DNA of 64,000 bases from Streptomyces corallincola. GTDB lineage: Bacteria > Actinomycetota > Actinomycetes > Streptomycetales > Streptomycetaceae. The DNA is taken from the NCBI RefSeq assembly GCF_019104725.1, contig NZ_JAHRXF010000009.1, positions 100,059-164,058 on the forward strand, given 5' to 3'. Numbering within the stretch: position 1 is the first letter of the stretch; every line of letters begins with the position of its first letter. Made by a program: the position numbers and the translations under genes. This document shows, piece by piece, positions 19,202 to 27,661 of this stretch. Below the pieces are notes generated by a model, which worked only from the letters and a program-made list of their open reading frames with translations, was not told where the DNA came from and searched no databases.

Positions 19202-20374
19202 ATGTCCGACCGCGACCGGCCGCCGGTGGAGCGTCAGCTGCCGTCCGAGGAGGCGGGCGACCTGCTCGCGCTCGTCCGTGACATCGCCGAGCGCGAGGTC
19301 GCGCCGAGGGCGGCCGAGGAGGAGGAGACCGGCCGCTTCCCGCGCGAGGTGTTCGACGTGCTCTCGCGGGCGGGCCTGCTGGGCCTGCCCTACGACTCCG
19401 AGTACGGCGGCGGCGACCAGCCCTACGAGGTCTATCTCCAGGTGCTGGAGGAGCTGGCCGCCGCCCGGCTCACCGTCGGCATCGGCCTGAGCGTGCACAC
19501 GCTCGCCGCCTACGGGCTCGCCGCCTTCGGCAGCAAGCAGCAGCAGGTCGAGCACCTGCCCGCGATGCTCGGCGGCGGACTCCTCGGCGCCTACTGCCTC
19601 TCCGAGCCGTCCTCCGGCTCCGACGCCGCCTCGCTGCGCACCCGCGCGGTCCGCGACGGCGACGACTGGGTGATCACCGGCACCAAGTCCTGGATCACGC
19701 ACGGCGGCATCGCGGACTTCTACACCGTGATGGCCCGCACCGGCGAGGACGGCCCGCGCGGGATCACCGCCTTCCTGGTGCCCGGTGACGCCGGGGGCCT
19801 GAGCGCGGCCACGCCCGAGAAGAAGATGGGCCTCAGGGGCAGCCCCACCGCGCAGATCCACCTCGACGGCGTCCGGGTCTCCGACGCCCGCCGCATCGGC
19901 GAGGAGGGCCAGGGCTTCACCATCGCGCTCTCCGCCCTCGACTCCGGCCGCCTCGGCATCGCGGCCTGCGCCATCGGGCTCGCCCAGGCGGCGCTGGACG
20001 AAGCCGTCGCCTACGCCACCGAGCGGCGCCAGTTCGGCCACGCCATCGCGGACTTCCAGGGCCTGCGCTTCATGATCGCGGACATGGCCACCCAGATCGA
20101 GGCGGGCCGCGCGCTCTACCTGGCCGCCGCCCGGCTGCGGGACGCGGGCCGCCCGTTCGCCCGGCAGGCCGCGATGGCCAAACTGCACTGCACCGACACG
20201 GCCATGAAGGTCACCACGGACGCCGTGCAGATCCTCGGCGGGTACGGCTACACCGCCGACTTCCCCACCGAGCGCTACATGCGGGAGGCCAAGGTGCTCC
20301 AGATCGTGGAGGGCACCAACCAGATCCAGCGGATGGTCATCGCCCGTCACGTGGCAGGAGCGGAGACTCGCTGA
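19202..20374 (+). CDS. Acyl-CoA dehydrogenase
   Basis: The 390-residue flavoprotein shows CLSEPSSGSDAASL (FAD/substrate region), the middle beta-domain, and the C-terminal signature QILGGYGYTADFPTERYMREAK. The catalytic Glu is in IVEGTNQIQRMVIAR. It oxidises acyl-CoA at the alpha-beta bond; chain specificity is not clear. A short acidic stretch precedes the FAD domain. Its 3' end overlaps a small leftward gene by 38 bases. The divergent region 18868-19201 carries the chitinase promoter. Confidence 0.92.
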   Translation: MSDRDRPPVERQLPSEEAGDLLALVRDIAEREVAPRAAEEEETGRFPREVFDVLSRAGLLGLPYDSEYGGGDQPYEVYLQVLEELAAARLTVGIGLSVHTLAAYGLAAFGSKQQQVEHLPAMLGGGLLGAYCLSEPSSGSDAASLRTRAVRDGDDWVITGTKSWITHGGIADFYTVMARTGEDGPRGITAFLVPGDAGGLSAATPEKKMGLRGSPTAQIHLDGVRVSDARRIGEEGQGFTIALSALDSGRLGIAACAIGLAQAALDEAVAYATERRQFGHAIADFQGLRFMIADMATQIEAGRALYLAAARLRDAGRPFARQAAMAKLHCTDTAMKVTTDAVQILGGYGYTADFPTERYMREAKVLQIVEGTNQIQRMVIARHVAGAETR

Positions 20375-20573
20375 ACTGCCCCCGGAGCACCTGCGGTGCC
20401 GCCAGCCTGGCCCACTCCGGGTCGTGGCGGCCCGGCAGGGTGCGGCCCCGGTCCGCCCACACACGCATCAGATCGCGGTAGATGGGCGGGTCCGCGGGCG
20501 GCGGAACCGATTCCGCGGGGCGGGGCACGAAGACACTGCGCTGACGCTCGGGGGCCGAGTGCAGGGGGGTCAT
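20337..20573 (-). CDS. Small conserved-type hypothetical protein (78 aa)
   Basis: The ATG at 20573 is preceded by AGGAGGGC, a strong ribosome site. The product is Pro/Arg-rich and soluble (YRDLMRVWADRGRTLPGRHDPEWARLA) with no recognised domain. It overlaps the end of the acyl-CoA dehydrogenase tail to tail. The spacing of charged residues and the ribosome site argue that it is real. Function unknown. Confidence 0.6.
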   Translation of the reverse strand: MTPLHSAPERQRSVFVPRPAESVPPPADPPIYRDLMRVWADRGRTLPGRHDPEWARLAAPQVLRGQFSESPLLPRDGR

Positions 20574-20761
20574 GCCCTCCTGAACGCCCGGGGCCCCCTC
20601 CGGGTTACTCCCGGACCGAATCGTCCGTGCGTTCGCGCGCGCGAGCGGCCCGCACGGGGACACGGTGAATCCGCCGCCCGGTGCGGGCCGTTCGTCGTCA
20701 AGTGCGTCAGGCACGAGCCGTGCGTGCGACACGTGCCGGAAGAAGTGGTGTGCGGCGGGGC

Positions 20762-21196
20762 TCAGGCGGCCTGACGGCGCATCACGGGGACCCGCATCGG
20801 GCGCGAGCCCGGACCGCCGACGTGCGAGAACGGCTGCGTCCGCCAGTCGAGCCCCTGGGGGAGCGTCAGCAGCAGCGCGGTGTCCTGCTCCTGGGGGGTG
20901 AAGGACTCGTCCGCCGGACGGGCCTCGCTCGCGGCGCGGCCGGTACCGGCGCAGACCGTCAGTCCGAACGGGTTCCACGGGCTGGCGCAGAGCGCGTGCT
21001 CCGGCAGTTCCTCCTCGTCCGCGAGCAGCGCGATCGGCTGCGCGCAGTCCGGGCAGACCACCCGGTACATCTCGAAGGTGTCGTACGCGTCGAGGCCGTC
21101 GCCGTCGAAGGCGTCCGGATCGACGCCCTCCGGCTGCTCGGGCTCGGACTGCCGCCGCGCGGACGCGGAGCGAGCAGGGCGCTTGATGCTGTGCAT
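20762..21196 (-). CDS. Hypothetical protein with a CPDC motif
   Basis: The 144-residue protein has a basic N-terminus, an acidic stretch, then YRVVCPDCAQPIALL and a later ALCASP...TVCAG, four cysteines that could bind zinc. GGGGAGAATCCC precedes the ATG at 21196. It is divergent from the Lrp/AsnC gene. The downstream gap (20574-20761) contains GC-rich hairpins such as CCGTGCG...CGCACGG (20623-20656). No family recognised. Confidence 0.65.
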   Translation of the reverse strand: MHSIKRPARSASARRQSEPEQPEGVDPDAFDGDGLDAYDTFEMYRVVCPDCAQPIALLADEEELPEHALCASPWNPFGLTVCAGTGRAASEARPADESFTPQEQDTALLLTLPQGLDWRTQPFSHVGGPGSRPMRVPVMRRQAA

Positions 21197-21437
21197 GGGA
21201 TTCTCCCCCTAAGGCTGGGCCGTGAGGCACTGCGGCCAGGGCCACAGCAAGCACTTCCCGTCCGCCCTCGGCGGTAACCCCGAGGGCATCACGGAGCGTG
21301 CGCCAATCGTGTGGTCTTCGTCACATCGGCCCAATGGGTGCCCGCCGCCGACCCCTTTGTCCCCTGTGCCGCCCGCGCCGCGCCCGTACAAGGCATGACC
21401 TGCGGCGCAGACCTGTTCCGGGAGATCGCCCGCCCTG

Positions 21438-21443
21438 TAGGTT
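21438..21443 (+). promoter_or_regulatory. -10 box TAGGTT of a leaderless Lrp/AsnC gene
   Basis: TAGGTT ends eight bases before the ATG at 21452, and no Shine-Dalgarno sequence is present. Transcription would then start at or near the ATG, as seen in many leaderless actinobacterial genes. Confidence 0.5.
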
Positions 21444-21451
21444 CTGTCGGC

Positions 21452-21892
21452 ATGGAGGAGCTGGACCGACAGATCGTGGATCTGCTCGTCAAGGACGGGC
21501 GGATGAGCTACACCGACCTGGGCAGGGCGACGGGCCTGTCCACGTCGGCCGTGCACCAGCGGGTGCGACGGCTCGAACAGCGGGGCGTCATCCGCGGTTA
21601 CGCCGCCGTCGTGGACCCCGAGGCCGTGGGCCTGCCGCTCACCGCGTTCATCTCGGTCAAACCCTTCGATCCCAGCGCCCCCGACGACATCGCCGACCGG
21701 CTCGCCGGGGTCCCCGAGATCGAGGCGTGCCACAGCGTCGCGGGCGACGAGAACTACATCCTCAAGGTTCGCGTCGCCACCCCGCACGAGCTGGAGGAAC
21801 TCCTCGCCCGGCTGCGCACCCTGGCCGGTGTCTCCACCCGCACCACCGTCGTCCTCTCCACCCCCTACGAGGCACGCCCCCCGAAGATCTGA
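21452..21892 (+). CDS. Lrp/AsnC-family regulator
   Basis: The 146-residue protein has an N-terminal helix-turn-helix (DLLVKDGRMSYTDLGRATGLSTSAV) and a C-terminal RAM ligand-binding domain (~65-140, with VAGDENYILKV). These regulators respond to amino acids. The ATG at 21452 is preferred because the homology starts there (MEELDRQIVDLL) and a -10 box lies eight bases upstream, suggesting a leaderless message. It is followed by the amidohydrolase, 52 bases downstream, which may be a target. Confidence 0.87.
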   Translation: MEELDRQIVDLLVKDGRMSYTDLGRATGLSTSAVHQRVRRLEQRGVIRGYAAVVDPEAVGLPLTAFISVKPFDPSAPDDIADRLAGVPEIEACHSVAGDENYILKVRVATPHELEELLARLRTLAGVSTRTTVVLSTPYEARPPKI

Positions 21893-21944
21893 CCGGGCCG
21901 CCCCGGTGCCCCGTCTCTCCCCCGCGCGGGGGAGACTGTGGGGC

Positions 21945-23552
21945 ATGAACGCACAGCCCGGCCCGAAGACCGTCCTCCTGCGCCGCGGCGAGGTCCACAG
22001 CCCCGCCGACCCCTTCGCCACCGCGATGGTGGTGGAGCGCGGGCAGGTCGCCTGGGTCGGCTCCGAGGGCGCCGCCGACGCCTTCGCCGACGGCGTGGAC
22101 GAGGTGATCGACCTCGACGGCGCCCTCGTCACCCCCGCCTTCACCGACGCTCATGTGCACACCACCTCCACCGGGCTCGCCCTCACCGGCCTCGACCTCA
22201 CCCGCGCGGCGGACCTCGACGACGCGCTCGCGCGGGTCCGCGAGTTCGCCGCCGCCCACCCCGGCGACCGGGTGCTGCTCGGGCACGGCTGGGACGCCGC
22301 CCGCTGGCCCGGCGGCCGACCGCCGACCCGTGCCGAACTGGACACGGCCACCGGGGGACGCCCGCTGTACCTGTCCCGCGTGGACGTCCACTCCGCCGTC
22401 GTCAGCACCGCCCTGCTGGACCTCCTGCCCGAGGTCCCCGACGGCGCCCGCGAGGACGCCCCGCTCACCCGGGACGCCCACCACGCGGCCCGCGCCGCCG
22501 CCTTCGCCGCCGTCACCCCGGCCCAGCGCGCCGAGGCCCAGCGGACCGCGCTCGCCCACGCCGCCTCCCTCGGCATCGGCACCGTGCACGAGTGCGGCGG
22601 CCCCCGGATCTCCTCCGAGGACGACTTCACCGGCCTGCTGGAGCTCGCCGCCACCCTCCCCGGCCCCCGCGTCGTCGGCTACTGGGCCGAGCAGGACCCC
22701 GACCGCGCCCGCGAACTGGGCGCCGTCGGCGCGGCCGGAGACCTCTTCGTGGACGGCGCCCTCGGCTCCCACACCGCCTGCCTGCACGCCCCGTACGCCG
22801 ACGCCGCCCACACCGGCACCGCCTACCTGGACGCCGACGCGGTCGCCGCCCACGTCGTCGCCTGCACCGAGACGGGGCTCCAGGCCGGGTTCCACGCCAT
22901 CGGCGACGCCGCCGTGACGACCGTGGTGGAGGGGGTGCGCGCCGCCGCCGAGAAGCTGGGCCTCGCCCGCGTCCGCGCCGCCCGGCACCGCGTCGAACAC
23001 GCCGAGATGCTCACCCCCGACACCGTCGCCGCCTTCGCGGAACTCGGCCTCACCGCCTCCGTACAGCCCGCCTTCGACGCCCTGTGGGGCGGCGACGACG
23101 GCATGTACGCCCAGCGGCTCGGCACCGACCGTGCCCGCACCCTCAACCCGTACGCCGCGCTGCTGCGCGCCGGGGTGCCGCTCGCCTTCGGCTCCGACAG
23201 CCCGGTCACCCCGCTCGACCCCTGGGGCACCGTCCGCGCCGCCGCCTTCCACCGCACCCCGGAGCACCGCGTCTCCGTACGCGCCGCGTTCACCGCGCAC
23301 ACCCGCGGCGGCTGGCGTGCCGTCGGCCGCGACGACGCGGGCACCCTGGTGCCCGGCGCACCCGCCGACTACGCGGTCTGGCGGACCGACGAACTGATCG
23401 TGCAGGCCCCCGACGACCGGGTCGCCCGCTGGTCCACCGACCCGCGCTCCGGCACCCCCGGCCTGCCCGACCTGACCCCCGGCCGCGACCTCCCCGTCTG
23501 CCTGCGCACCGTGGTCGGCGGCCGGACCGTGTTCGTACGGCCGGGCGAGTGA
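21945..23552 (+). CDS. Amidohydrolase of the YtcJ (amidohydrolase-3) family
   Basis: The 535-residue protein has the metal-binding FTDAHVHTTS near residue 66, HAIGDAAV near 320, HRVEHAEML near 350 and FGSDSPVTPLDPW near 420. This is the order of the metal-dependent amidohydrolase superfamily. YtcJ-type enzymes hydrolyse amides, formamides or N-acyl compounds; the substrate is unknown. GGGGAGACTGTGGGG precedes the ATG at 21945. Possibly controlled by the upstream Lrp/AsnC gene. Confidence 0.85.
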   Translation: MNAQPGPKTVLLRRGEVHSPADPFATAMVVERGQVAWVGSEGAADAFADGVDEVIDLDGALVTPAFTDAHVHTTSTGLALTGLDLTRAADLDDALARVREFAAAHPGDRVLLGHGWDAARWPGGRPPTRAELDTATGGRPLYLSRVDVHSAVVSTALLDLLPEVPDGAREDAPLTRDAHHAARAAAFAAVTPAQRAEAQRTALAHAASLGIGTVHECGGPRISSEDDFTGLLELAATLPGPRVVGYWAEQDPDRARELGAVGAAGDLFVDGALGSHTACLHAPYADAAHTGTAYLDADAVAAHVVACTETGLQAGFHAIGDAAVTTVVEGVRAAAEKLGLARVRAARHRVEHAEMLTPDTVAAFAELGLTASVQPAFDALWGGDDGMYAQRLGTDRARTLNPYAALLRAGVPLAFGSDSPVTPLDPWGTVRAAAFHRTPEHRVSVRAAFTAHTRGGWRAVGRDDAGTLVPGAPADYAVWRTDELIVQAPDDRVARWSTDPRSGTPGLPDLTPGRDLPVCLRTVVGGRTVFVRPGE

Positions 23553-23661
23553 TCTGCCGGGGCGGTCCGACGGCCCCCCGGCCCCGATCCGGCGCCGCTT
23601 CACCTGCGTATCCTCGGGGCCGTCCGCCGTCCCGGCCGCTTCCGGGCAGTTCAGGGGGCTG

Positions 23662-23692
23662 TTGACAGTCGGCCGCCGGGGGCCGGTAGGTT
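23662..23692 (+). promoter_or_regulatory. Housekeeping-type promoter, TTGACA-19-TAGGTT
   Basis: A perfect -35 TTGACA (23662-23667) and TAGGTT (23687-23692) are separated by 19 bases. Transcription would begin near 23699, leaving a leader of almost 390 bases before ppm1 at 24087. The rest of the 530-base gap (23553-24086) contains no gene that I can support. Confidence 0.55.
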
Positions 23693-24086
23693 CTCCCGCG
23701 TCCACCACCGGACGCCCGACCGGGGAGTGCTCGCGCACGCGTCGCGGCGCCGCTGGGTCAGGGGCGGAGTGCCGCACCGGCACCCCGTCGCCGGCAGCCA
23801 GCCCAGCGCCCGCGCCGACGGGGGAGCGCTCCGGCCGGTCGGCAGGGTGTGACCCGGATGGGGTCCGGACGCTCAGTAGACAACGGCTTCAGGTCGATCC
23901 GCAGCCAGCGGGTACCAGGTCGGCCCGAAGGGCGCCGGGCCCCCATCCGTCGCGGGACAGAGGTGCGCAAAGGCCGCCCTTGCCCCAGTCTTGTGGAACC
24001 GACACCCCCGTACGAACGAGCAGTCACGTCAGCGCAGGCCGGGGCCACTATGGTGGACGCCTGCGGACGACCATGAAGGGGCAGCA

Positions 24087-24875
24087 GTGAACGACGGCGA
24101 CGGGACCCGCGCGACGGGGGCCCAGGACAGACGATTCGGGCCGCTCGGCACGACCCTGGTGATCATCCCGACCTACAACGAGGCCGAGAACATCAAGGGC
24201 ATCGTCGGCCGGGTCCGCGAGTCCGTCCCCGAGGCGCACGTCCTGATCGCGGACGACAACAGCCCCGACGGCACCGGCAAGCTCGCCGACGAACTCGCCG
24301 CCGCCGACGACCACGTCCAGGTCCTGCACCGCAAGGGCAAGGAGGGGCTCGGCGCCGCCTACCTCGCCGGTTTCCGCTGGGGCATGGAGCACGGCTACGG
24401 CGTCCTGGTCGAGATGGACGCCGACGGCTCCCACCAGCCCGAGGAACTGCCCCGGCTGCTCACCGCGCTCAAGGGCGCCGATCTGGTGCTCGGCTCCCGC
24501 TGGGTGCCCGGCGGCCGGGTCGTCAACTGGCCCCGGTCCCGCGAGTTCATCTCGCGCGGCGGCAGCCTCTACTCCCGGATCGCCCTCGACCTGCCGCTGC
24601 GCGACATCACCGGCGGCTACCGCGCCTTCCGCCGCGAGACCCTGGAGGGCCTCGGCCTCGGTGAGGTCTCCTCGCAGGGCTACTGCTTCCAGGTCGATCT
24701 GGCCCGCCGCGCCGTCAAGGCCGGTTACCACGTGGTCGAGGTCCCCATCACCTTCGTGGAGCGCGAACTCGGCGACTCCAAGATGAGCCGGGACATCCTC
24801 GTCGAGGCGCTCTGGCGGGTCACCGCCTGGGGCGTCGGGGACCGCGTCTCCAAGGTCACCGGCCGGAACAGGTGA
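24087..24875 (+). CDS. ppm1: Polyprenol-phosphate mannose synthase
   Basis: The 262-residue GT2 enzyme has VIIPTYNEAENI, ADDNSPDGT, and the metal motif EMDADGSHQP. It has no membrane span or fused Lnt acyltransferase domain, in contrast to mycobacterial Ppm1. It transfers mannose from GDP-mannose to polyprenyl phosphate, supplying donors for protein O-mannosylation and related glycans in Streptomyces. The GTG at 24087 follows AAGGGGCAGCA. It is followed by fxsA 60 bases downstream. The symbol follows the S. coelicolor homologue. Confidence 0.9.
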   Translation: MNDGDGTRATGAQDRRFGPLGTTLVIIPTYNEAENIKGIVGRVRESVPEAHVLIADDNSPDGTGKLADELAAADDHVQVLHRKGKEGLGAAYLAGFRWGMEHGYGVLVEMDADGSHQPEELPRLLTALKGADLVLGSRWVPGGRVVNWPRSREFISRGGSLYSRIALDLPLRDITGGYRAFRRETLEGLGLGEVSSQGYCFQVDLARRAVKAGYHVVEVPITFVERELGDSKMSRDILVEALWRVTAWGVGDRVSKVTGRNR

Positions 24876-24935
24876 CCGCCGCCCGCTGACCGTGCGCTTA
24901 TCCCGCGCCGATCCGGGGCCAGGCACACTGGGAGC

Positions 24936-25505
24936 ATGACGACTGGTGCTCCCACCTCCTCTTCGACCGTCCGGCCCCGCCGCTCGGCACTGCGCAGGTA
25001 TCTGCCGCTGGGTGTCGTGGCCTGGCTGGTGCTGGAGGTCTGGCTGCTGATCCTCGTCGCCGGGGCGGTCGGCGGCTTCCTGGTTTTCCTGCTGCTGGTC
25101 GCGGGCTTCGTGGCCGGTTCCGTGGTCGTCAAGCGGGCCGGGCGCCGCGCCCTGACGAACCTCAACGAGGCGATCCAGCGCGGAGGTTCACCCTCGGCGG
25201 GCAGGAACGGCAGCGGCGGCAACGGTCTGGCCATGCTCGCCGGACTGCTCCTGATGATCCCCGGTCTGATCTCCGACGCGGCCGGGCTGCTGCTCCTGCT
25301 CCCGCCCGTGCAGCGGGCCGTGAGCCGGTTCGGCCAGAGCGCCTTCGAGCGCAGGTTGCGCGGTGCGGCCTCCGGCGGGCTCGGTGACGCCTTCCAGCAG
25401 GCCAGAATGCACCGCCCCGACGGCAAGGTGGTCCAGGGCGAGGTGATCAGCCGGGACCGGCCCGGCGGCCCGGACGACCCGCACCGCCCCCCGCTGAACC
25501 GCTGA
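24936..25505 (+). CDS. fxsA: FxsA-family cytoplasmic membrane protein
   Basis: The 189-residue protein has three or four hydrophobic segments (VVAWLVLEVWLLILVAG, FLVFLLLVAGFVAGSVVV, LAMLAGLLLMIPGLISDAAGLLLLLPP), the last matching the FxsA core, plus a hydrophilic tail. In E. coli, FxsA affects exclusion of phage T7; its role in actinobacteria is unknown. It is collinear with ppm1 and ends at the strong hairpin shared with rbpA. Confidence 0.88.
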   Translation: MTTGAPTSSSTVRPRRSALRRYLPLGVVAWLVLEVWLLILVAGAVGGFLVFLLLVAGFVAGSVVVKRAGRRALTNLNEAIQRGGSPSAGRNGSGGNGLAMLAGLLLMIPGLISDAAGLLLLLPPVQRAVSRFGQSAFERRLRGAASGGLGDAFQQARMHRPDGKVVQGEVISRDRPGGPDDPHRPPLNR

Positions 25506-25549
25506 GCACCGGTCCGCGTCACCGGACCGCCCCACGGGAGGTACGCCAA

Positions 25550-25594
25550 AACCGCGGGCGCCGTACGTGATGTCCACGTACGGCGCCCGCGGTT
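25550..25594. terminator. Bidirectional 20-bp hairpin between fxsA and rbpA
   Basis: Twenty bases beginning AACCGCGGGCGCC pair without mismatch with the complementary block ending GGCGCCCGCGGTT, across a five-base loop (ATGTC). It lies between two convergent genes. Confidence 0.9.
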
Positions 25595-25609
25595 CTCGTG
25601 TGCCCGGCG

Positions 25610-25984
25610 CTAGGCGCTCTTGCGGCTGTCCCGAGGGTGAACGGCGATGTTCATCGCCCCCGAACGGAGTACCGCCAGACGCTCCTCAAGGACCTCTTCG
25701 AGTTCCTCGCGGGTGCGTCGTTCCATCAACATGTCCCAATGGGTACGCGCGGGCTTGGCCTTCTTCTCCTCAGGGCCGTCGCCGTCCACCAGGAGTGCCT
25801 GCGCGCCGCAGACCTTGCACTCCCACTCCGGCGGGATCTCCGCCTCGACCGAGAAGGGCATCTCGAAGCGATGGCCCTTCTCGCATGCGTACTCCACGGC
25901 CTGGCGCGGAGCCAGGTCGATACCGCGGTCGGTCTCGTAGCTGGTCACCACGAGGCGCGTACCGCGAAGAGCTCGCTCACTCAT
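25610..25984 (-). CDS. rbpA: RNA polymerase-binding protein RbpA
   Basis: The 124-residue protein has the RbpA arrangement: N-terminal RALRGTRLVVTSYETDRG, core domain with C34 in YACEKGHRFEMPF and the CKVCG pair, a basic linker (KPARTHWDMLMERRTREELEE) and the sigma-interaction helix. RbpA binds RNA polymerase with HrdB-type sigma and stimulates promoter opening. The ATG at 25984 is the family start. A consensus SigR promoter lies about 60 bases upstream, in line with induction by thiol stress in Streptomyces. Confidence 0.97.
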   Translation of the reverse strand: MSERALRGTRLVVTSYETDRGIDLAPRQAVEYACEKGHRFEMPFSVEAEIPPEWECKVCGAQALLVDGDGPEEKKAKPARTHWDMLMERRTREELEEVLEERLAVLRSGAMNIAVHPRDSRKSA

Positions 25985-26045
25985 GAATCGTGCCTCCCGG
26001 GCTTGTCGCCCACAGGACAGGTGTCGCTGTCGTCGTCATCCGGTC

Positions 26046-26072
26046 AACGTCCGGTCGGCGGTAAAGATTCCC
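26046..26072 (-). promoter_or_regulatory. SigR-type promoter of rbpA, GGGAAT-18-GTT
   Basis: On the minus strand GGGAAT (complement of 26067-26072) and GTT (complement of 26046-26048) are separated by exactly 18 bases, the SigR consensus GGAAT-N18-GTT. The transcript start would be ~50-55 bases before the ATG. The rest of the gap up to the MFS gene end (26073-26252) shows no supported feature. Confidence 0.85.
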
Positions 26073-26252
26073 GTTCCGGACATCGTTCCGGGTCGTGCGT
26101 CGCCGTCGTAGCCGCGCTTTCTTGTACCCACCGGCGCCCGGTTTGTCACATCTGCTCAAGAGATGTCACCCAGGGGTTCGGCATCTTTGACGCGCAGTAA
26201 CGGTACGCCTGGCAGGTCAAACGCGTACACTACCGCCCTTTCGTGTCGAGTG

Positions 26253-27599
26253 CTAAATCCGCTCCGGGACCGGATTGCCCGCGGCGCCGATCGCGCGGCG
26301 CACCGGCACCCGCGCCAGCAGTACGAACCCGATCACGAAGAACGCCACCAGCGAGACGATGGCCGAGCGGTAGCTTCCGCTCACCTGATAGGTGATCCCG
26401 AACAGCAGCGGGCCGAGCCAGCTCATCCCGCGGTCGCTCATCTCGTACGCGGAGAAGTACTCGGCCTCCTTGCCGGGCGGCACCAGATGGGAGAACAGCG
26501 AGCGGGACAGCGCCTGGCTGCCGCCGAGGACCGTGCCGATGCCGGCGGCCAGCACGAAGAACCAGACCGGGGCGTGCGCGGGCAGGAAATAACCGGCCGC
26601 CAGGGTGACCGTCCAGGCGACCAGCGAACCGAGGATCGTCCGCTTGGCGCCGTACACGCGGGCCAGCCGCCCCATCGTCAGGGCGCCCGCCACCGCCAGC
26701 ACCTGCACCAGCAGCACCGCGCCGATCAGCGTGGACTGGCCGAGGCCCAGCTCCTGCGAGCCGTAGACCGACGCCTGGCTGATCACGGTCTGGATGCCGT
26801 CGTTGTAGACGAGGTACGCGAGCAGGAAGGCCAGGGTCAGCGGGTGGCGGCGCATGTCGCGGACGGTCGCGGCCAGTTGCCGGAAGCCGGGCACGGCGGC
26901 CCGTTCGGCGCTCGCCCGCCGGTCCCGCAGCCGGGCCAGCGGGATCAGGGCGAACGCGCCCCACCACAGCCCCGCCGACGCCAGGCAGAGCCGGATCGCG
27001 GCCGTCTCCGACAGACCGAAGGAGTCGTGGCCCATGTAGAGGGCCAGGTTCACCACCAGCATCAGCGACCCGGCGCCGTAGCCGAACGCCCAGCCGCGCG
27101 AGGAGACCCGGTCGCGTTCCTCGGGCGCCGCGATCTGCGGGAGGTAGGAGTTGTAGAGCATCATCCCGACCGCCTGCGCCGCGTTGGCGACGATCAGCAG
27201 CGCACCGCCGAGCAGATAGCGGTTCCCGTCCAGGAAGAACATGCCCGTCGTCGCCGCCGCGCCGGTGTACGCGGCAGCCGCCAGCAGCGGCTTCTTCCGC
27301 CCGGAGCGGTCCGCCGCCGAACCGACCAGCGGCATCAGCACCACGGCGAGGATGACCGACAGGGAGACCGAGTACGCGAAGAACGAGCCCGCTCGCACCG
27401 GTATCCCGAGCGGATGCACATACCCCTCGGCGTCGGCCGCGTGCTCCGCGACCGCGGTGAGGTACGGACCCAGGAACACGGTCAGCACGCTCGTCGAATA
27501 GACCGAGCACGCCCAGTCGTAGAAATACCAGCCGCGCTGTTCGCGCCGCAGTGCGACGGCCTCCCCGGCCGTCTCTTCCCGCACGGTGCCGATGCCCAC
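26253..27599 (-). CDS. MFS transporter of the UMF1/Atg22-like family
   Basis: The 448-residue protein begins ALRREQRGWYFYDWACSVYSTSV, typical of UMF1 proteins with Atg22-like fold, and has about 12 spans with GSAADRSGRKKPLLAAAA between spans 2 and 3. Substrate unknown; related proteins are proposed exporters. The GTG at 27599 is used because GGGGAAG precedes it, though a second GTG 15 bases further is possible. It is downstream of the GDPD gene by 62 bases and may be co-transcribed. Confidence 0.85.
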   Translation of the reverse strand: MGIGTVREETAGEAVALRREQRGWYFYDWACSVYSTSVLTVFLGPYLTAVAEHAADAEGYVHPLGIPVRAGSFFAYSVSLSVILAVVLMPLVGSAADRSGRKKPLLAAAAYTGAAATTGMFFLDGNRYLLGGALLIVANAAQAVGMMLYNSYLPQIAAPEERDRVSSRGWAFGYGAGSLMLVVNLALYMGHDSFGLSETAAIRLCLASAGLWWGAFALIPLARLRDRRASAERAAVPGFRQLAATVRDMRRHPLTLAFLLAYLVYNDGIQTVISQASVYGSQELGLGQSTLIGAVLLVQVLAVAGALTMGRLARVYGAKRTILGSLVAWTVTLAAGYFLPAHAPVWFFVLAAGIGTVLGGSQALSRSLFSHLVPPGKEAEYFSAYEMSDRGMSWLGPLLFGITYQVSGSYRSAIVSLVAFFVIGFVLLARVPVRRAIGAAGNPVPERI

Positions 27600-27661
27600 C
27601 GGTGTGCTCGCTTCCCCGCCGAAGTGCCGTGCGCCGGGCCCGGCGCGGTCCTGCCCGGGGC

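Noticed and set aside
23849..24076. 75-codon frame upstream of ppm1
   Set aside because: No Shine-Dalgarno, composition typical of random GC-rich frames, no recognisable domain; kept only as an option in the leader finding.
26250..26260. GAGTGCTAA, half of a CIRCE heat-shock operator
   Set aside because: The matching TTAGCACTC arm is absent on the same side at the needed distance, and the bases coincide with the MFS stop region.
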